Under the pieces are notes generated by a model that had not been told where the DNA came from, did no database searches, and worked only from the letters and a program-made list of their open reading frames with translations. This document shows, in pieces, positions 60,476 to 64,000 of a stretch of 64,000 bases of DNA (positions within the stretch are counted from its first letter, which is position 1; each line of letters opens with the position of its first letter). The position numbers and the translations under genes were made by a program. The DNA is from Bacilli bacterium. GTDB lineage: Bacteria; Bacillota_I; Bacilli_A; RF39; UBA660. Location: the NCBI GenBank assembly GCA_017541885.1, contig JAFXYF010000005.1, forward strand, positions 71,835 through 135,834. Direction: 5' to 3'.

Positions 60476-61723
60476 ATGGAAAAGATTTATGAAGAAAATA
60501 ATGATAAGAAACCAAAAAAATTAAGTTTGTCAATCGTTTTATCATTTGCTGTAGCACTATTTGCAATTGTTTCTTTGATTGCAGTTGGATTTAATCAAAT
60601 CAGTTATGCTGTTCCAAATGATAAATTGACAGTTATTCCAGGACTATACCCAGATCCTTCTGATCCTGATGGTAAAATTCCAGCTGGTATAAATGGTCGT
60701 GGAGACAGTGGAGCTTTATATGTTCCAATGCTATTCTCTGATAGTTCAGATGCATCTACTGCAACTAAACCAGTGTTCTGTATTGAACATGGTATTGATT
60801 ATTCTACTGATGCAGATAATTATCAATCTGACGGAGAAGTATTTGATGATTTAGGACTTGTATATATCTTAAATCAAAGTAAAGTTTTAGGTGGAACTGG
60901 AATTGTTGAAGCTGATAAAAAATATCCAGGTTCAACTGAGACATTATCTGCAGATGATTATAAAGCTGTTGAAACATATGTAACACAAGTTGCTATTTGG
61001 ATGTATATGCATGAACATTATCCTGCTGGAGATTCTAGACATGGTAAACTTGAAGAAAACACTTCTGATGGTGTACCAATGACAATAATTAAAAATAATA
61101 TTACTTTAAAATCTACACGTGATGGTAATACTCGTGCTATTTATTCAGGTAATTTATATAATGAATATGTTAAAAATTTAGTTGAAAAAGCTGGAAATGC
61201 TTCAAACTATAAAACAGTTAAGGCTGCATTAAAATCTTCAAATATTACTTTAAATGAAGATAAAACAGTTTATCAAACTGATAGAATTGATGTAATTGCT
61301 AATCCTTCTTCAGATTTAGTAAATTACTCTGTTGATTTAGAGGGAATTGATGGTGCTTACGTTGTTGATAAGAATGGTAATCGAAAATCTTCACTTGATA
61401 CTTTTGCTCCATCTGATTATTTCTATATCAGAGTTCCTGTAAATAAGGTAACAAATGATAAGAGCACAGTAACTATTACAATTGTTGGTGAGTTCCAAAA
61501 CTATATTGGTGGAGAATATTTCTTATCAAGTGGTAATGCTCAATCAATGGTATCTGTAACAAGCGAGAACTTTAGAATTTACAATAGTTCTTACATTAAC
61601 TTTATGGCAGCACCAGATACTGGTATGACTACTGCACAAACAATTTACTTTATTGGTCTTATTGTATTACTTTGTGGTGTTGGAATTATTTATGCAAATG
61701 CCAAACCTGTTGAAGAAAATTAA
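60476..61723 (+). CDS. Thioester-domain (TQXA) cell-surface protein
   Basis: 415 residues. N-terminal signal peptide (about 17-48, ISYAVP). The thioester domain has the reactive Cys in KPVFCIEHGIDYS (about residue 102) and the partner Gln in YVTQVAIWMYMHEH, the TQxA motif. Ig-like beta-rich domains follow. The C-terminus has the sortase-type motif APDTGM, a hydrophobic helix and a weakly charged tail (NAKPVEEN). Such proteins bind host targets through an internal Cys-Gln thioester and are linked to the wall by sortase. The sortase gene follows with overlapping ends. Confidence 0.93.
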   Translation: MEKIYEENNDKKPKKLSLSIVLSFAVALFAIVSLIAVGFNQISYAVPNDKLTVIPGLYPDPSDPDGKIPAGINGRGDSGALYVPMLFSDSSDASTATKPVFCIEHGIDYSTDADNYQSDGEVFDDLGLVYILNQSKVLGGTGIVEADKKYPGSTETLSADDYKAVETYVTQVAIWMYMHEHYPAGDSRHGKLEENTSDGVPMTIIKNNITLKSTRDGNTRAIYSGNLYNEYVKNLVEKAGNASNYKTVKAALKSSNITLNEDKTVYQTDRIDVIANPSSDLVNYSVDLEGIDGAYVVDKNGNRKSSLDTFAPSDYFYIRVPVNKVTNDKSTVTITIVGEFQNYIGGEYFLSSGNAQSMVSVTSENFRIYNSSYINFMAAPDTGMTTAQTIYFIGLIVLLCGVGIIYANAKPVEEN

Positions 61724-62354
61724 AAGAATTAAAAAGAGCCAGGCATTGCTTATTGGCTCTTTGTTTATTTTTGGGGGAAGTATTGTATTATCTTGGAATT
61801 ATTTATTAACTATGAGAGAACAAGTTTTCTCTGATATGAAGATAGCTATGATGGATCCTGTTCCTGTAGAACAAACTGAACAGACTCCTAATAGTACTAC
61901 TCCAAATAATACTGCTGCTCCACAACATTATGAAGAACAGTATACAATAGATTATAGTAAATACTTTGGTGTTCTTGAAATACCAAAGATTGGATTAAAA
62001 AGGGGATTCTATAACGTTGGGTCGCAATATAATAATATTTCGAGTAATGTAACTTTAGTTAATGGATCAATTCTTCCTTATGAGGGATATGGTAATTTAG
62101 TATTAATGGCTCATTCGGGAGATTCATATATTTCATTCTTTGCATATCTATATAGATTAGGTGGAGGGGATGATTGTTATATAACAATTAATGGAGTTAC
62201 TTATCATTACAAAATAGTTAATATTTATCAAGTAAATAAGAGTGGTGCTATGATTATGGACTTTAATTCACCTAGCCCTACTTTAACACTTGTTACTTGT
62301 ACAAAGGATAATGATAAAGCTCAAACTGTTTATGTTGCAAATTATGTTGGCTAG
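61692..62354 (+). CDS. Sortase with altered active-site arginine
   Basis: About 220 residues; ATG at 61692 or 61698, both inside the upstream gene, with no strong ribosome site, so translation is probably coupled. A basic start (KKIKRIKK) and one membrane helix (FIFGGSIVLSW) are followed by a Pro/Thr/Gln linker. The sortase fold has ILEIPKIGLKRG-like VLEIPKIGL, the catalytic His in LMAHSGDS, and the catalytic Cys in LTLVTCTKDNDKAQTVYVANY. Where other sortases have the third catalytic residue, Arg, this protein has Gln (KAQTVYVA). Its likely substrate is the adjacent APDTG protein. Class unclear (class D-like by size). Confidence 0.9.
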   Translation: MQMPNLLKKIKRIKKSQALLIGSLFIFGGSIVLSWNYLLTMREQVFSDMKIAMMDPVPVEQTEQTPNSTTPNNTAAPQHYEEQYTIDYSKYFGVLEIPKIGLKRGFYNVGSQYNNISSNVTLVNGSILPYEGYGNLVLMAHSGDSYISFFAYLYRLGGGDDCYITINGVTYHYKIVNIYQVNKSGAMIMDFNSPSPTLTLVTCTKDNDKAQTVYVANYVG

Positions 62355-62368
62355 AAGAAGGTGATAAT

Positions 62369-62944
62369 ATGAATTTATCTTTACTTGGGAAATTAGGTGT
62401 TATTTTCAAATATATTTTCTCATCATTCCTATCAATAGAGATGTTCGTTATCAGCCTTCTTTTATTTGTTATTTTAATTTATAACCTTAAAAAGAATAAT
62501 AGAATGGTACAGATTATTGCGATTGGAGTTTATTTAGGATTTGTATTAGGTATATTTATTAGTTATACAACTTATGTTAAGAGTTCATTTGATTCTTTCG
62601 TAAAATGGATTATGAATTATATTTATTTTCCATCTACCATTGTTTATTTCTTTATAATGGTTTTTGTAACAATCTTAATGCTTTATACTTTATTTAGTAA
62701 GAAGTTAAAAATATTTAAAAAGATTGTTAATTATTCTATATTTAGTATTTTATATTTCTTCTTTATGTCATTCTTATCATTATGTGCATATAATTCATAT
62801 GACTTATTAGAGATTACTACTTTATATGAGAATGAAACTATTTTATCGTTGGTACAAATCAGTAATTTATTATTATTTATTTGGTTAATATTTACTGGTT
62901 TCTATCATTTATATGGTTTTTATAAAAAGAAATTTGATAAATAA
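62369..62944 (+). CDS. Polytopic membrane protein beside the sortase
   Basis: 191 residues, about five membrane helices, no charged catalytic loop. GAAGGTGATAAT precedes the ATG, 14 bp after the sortase. It may be part of the same unit as the thioester protein and sortase. I do not recognise a family; it could help sort or insert the surface protein. Confidence 0.75.
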   Translation: MNLSLLGKLGVIFKYIFSSFLSIEMFVISLLLFVILIYNLKKNNRMVQIIAIGVYLGFVLGIFISYTTYVKSSFDSFVKWIMNYIYFPSTIVYFFIMVFVTILMLYTLFSKKLKIFKKIVNYSIFSILYFFFMSFLSLCAYNSYDLLEITTLYENETILSLVQISNLLLFIWLIFTGFYHLYGFYKKKFDK

Positions 62945-62977
62945 AAAAGATTGGTTTTTACCAATCTTTTATTTTTG
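62943..62977. terminator. Bidirectional terminator between the 62.4-kb gene and vanY-like gene
   Basis: AAAAAGATTGG-TTTTTA-CCAATCTTTT. Confidence 0.88.
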
Positions 62978-63854
62978 TTGCATAGTATTCTTCTAAGGTA
63001 ATATTATTATCATGAATATATGTTGCGATGTCTTTACCTACATATCTATAATGCCATGATTCATATGTATATCCTGTTTCATTTTCTTTTCCTTCTGGGA
63101 ATCTTAATATAAATCCATATTCATGAGCATGATCTTTCATCCATAAGAATTCTTTTGTTTTATGAAATTTTGTATAATCTTCTTCTTTGTTATAAACGTC
63201 TACTGCTAGTCCTGTTTGATGTTCTGATTGTCCTGGCCTTCCTGAATAAGTATCTGCTTTTGCTTCTCCATCTTGCTTTTTATATCTATTATATAGATTT
63301 ACTTGATATGTATAACTTCTATATGTTGACATGGCTATTATATTTAAATCTTCTTTTTGAGCAGCTGCAGATAATGATTCAAATGCATCTTTTGCTACAT
63401 TTACCATTCGCATATTACTTAGAGCATACTTTCTATTTATTGTTTGTAGATTGTCTGGGACGTAGTCTTCTTCTAAGTAGTAATATTTATTTACTAAGAT
63501 TTTTTCTGTATTTAGATTCTTTGCTTTTATTTTATATTCATATGGTGTTTGATCTAAATTCATATTTACATTTTTTATTACTTGAGTTAAATCCATACTT
63601 GGATTTTTTTCTTTGTATGATTTATATCTTTCTTTATATTGTTCATTAAAATATTCTAAGTTTTTTACTTCTTCAAATTCATCTTTTTTAGTTTCTTTTT
63701 TTACTTTTATTTCTTTTTCGTTGGGTTTTGTAAATAGTGAGATAATTGCTTGTGTACCTTTTATCATTCCAAAGAAGAAGATAAATAAAATACACAAAAA
63801 GATAAATAGATTTTTCCATTTAACTTTTATTTTCTTCTTTCTAGTGGTACTCAT
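62958..63854 (-). CDS. vanY: VanY-type D-alanyl-D-alanine carboxypeptidase
   Basis: 298 residues from the ATG at 63854 (GGTGATAAT upstream; the in-frame start at 63866 overlaps that site). A basic N-terminus and membrane helix (about 19-38) anchor a linker and an M15 peptidase domain: STYRSYTYQ, GRPGQSEHQTGLAVDV (zinc ligands His and Asp), and the third zinc ligand in ESWHYRYVG. It trims the terminal D-Ala from peptidoglycan precursors or stem peptides. No vancomycin-resistance genes are near, so a housekeeping role is likely. Confidence 0.93.
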   Translation of the reverse strand: MSTTRKKKIKVKWKNLFIFLCILFIFFFGMIKGTQAIISLFTKPNEKEIKVKKETKKDEFEEVKNLEYFNEQYKERYKSYKEKNPSMDLTQVIKNVNMNLDQTPYEYKIKAKNLNTEKILVNKYYYLEEDYVPDNLQTINRKYALSNMRMVNVAKDAFESLSAAAQKEDLNIIAMSTYRSYTYQVNLYNRYKKQDGEAKADTYSGRPGQSEHQTGLAVDVYNKEEDYTKFHKTKEFLWMKDHAHEYGFILRFPEGKENETGYTYESWHYRYVGKDIATYIHDNNITLEEYYATKIKDW

Positions 63855-63943
63855 ATTATCACCCACTTATATAATAGCATTAATTATTCCTTTTTATTCA
63901 TAATTTTTTTCTTCTTTACATATTTAAAGATAGGAGGATTTCT

Positions 63944-64000
63944 ATGAAAAGAATGATAATTGTTTTACTATTCTGTTTATTTTTAGTTCCTAAATTTGGG
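63944..64000 (+). CDS. Start of an exported protein, 3' end missing
   Basis: ATG at 63944 behind GATAGGAGG. The 19 visible codons read MKRMIIVLLFCLFLVPKFG, a signal-peptide-like start. The rest lies beyond the window, so no product can be named. Confidence 0.6.
   Translation, partial: MKRMIIVLLFCLFLVPKFG

Noticed and set aside
62958-63854. Vancomycin resistance locus
   Set aside because: Only a VanY-type carboxypeptidase is present; no vanHAX, vanS or vanR genes are nearby, and such enzymes are common housekeeping proteins.
1-64000. Alternative genetic code (TGA as Trp), suggested by the very AT-rich sequence
   Set aside because: murE, nth, rodZ-like and GNAT genes end at TGA at their natural ends, and Trp is encoded by TGG throughout.

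Overview
The window is strongly AT-rich chromosomal DNA from an endospore-forming, Gram-positive-type Bacillota (Bacilli-like) bacterium. The evidence for this is a type B RNase P RNA, a tyrosine T-box leader, ezrA, gpsB, recU next to a class A penicillin-binding protein, rny, an RNase J gene, Shine-Dalgarno sites of the AGGTGAT/GGAGG type, and the spore genes spoIVA and spoVIF, an alpha/beta-type SASP, a CotD-like coat protein and a YjcZ-like miniprotein. TGA is used as a stop (murE, nth, rodZ), so this is not the mycoplasma code. Gene order and AT bias resemble uncultured gut Erysipelotrichia/RF39-like lineages, but that placement is inference.

Layout. 1-5.3 kb: a truncated acidic protein, DUF948- and YtxH-type envelope proteins, a Tyr T-box controlling a CYTH-domain gene and tyrS, an anchored beta-propeller-like protein and a histidine phosphatase. 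5.3-8.5 kb: rpsD with a long structured leader (minus strand), ezrA and a prepilin-like protein. 8.6-17.1 kb: thiI, a SASP with a basic tail, two diverged acetate kinases flanking a PrsW protease and a camelysin/TasA-like exported protein, then nrnA, engB and a membrane-anchored unknown. 17.1-22.9 kb (minus strand): spoIVA, a zinc-ribbon membrane protein, an unrecognised five-repeat protein, spoVIF, a SHOCT-like small protein and der. 23-28.4 kb: membrane proteins, HU, cca, dnaD and nth.

28.4-31.7 kb (minus strand): a class A PBP with an FN3/Cys-rich tail, and recU. 31.8-38.2 kb: a possible 40-aa gene, gpsB, rnpB, rodZ-like, pgsA, recA with a LexA box, a MurE-type ligase and rny. This keeps the Bacillus-type order but no cinA lies between pgsA and recA. 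38.2-41.4 kb: a membrane protein, an orphan DUF1016 N-terminal domain, and RNase J (minus). 41.5-48.1 kb: mgtC, ftsY, ylxM, a HerA-like ATPase and ffh; the SRP genes are interrupted by the ATPase. 48.1-53.4 kb: CotD-like, rpoZ, recX, a polytopic membrane protein, prsA, YjcZ-like and HIT. 53.4-60.4 kb: a large acidic cytoplasmic protein with an EF-hand loop, sufS-sufU plus an unknown partner, a short ssb, a duplicated acidic miniprotein, a GNAT and a pyrimidine nucleoside phosphorylase. 60.4-64 kb: a thioester (TQXA) surface protein with its sortase and a membrane partner, a VanY-type carboxypeptidase, and the start of an exported protein.

Most units are short operons separated by clear intrinsic terminators, several of them shared by convergent genes. 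No tRNA, rRNA, IS element, prophage or CRISPR array was seen. The best candidates for new biology are the five-repeat protein beside spoIVA, the terminator/promoter/ribosome-site overlap before spoVIF, the sortase that lacks the usual arginine, the HerA-like ATPase inside the SRP locus, and the acidic repeat proteins.
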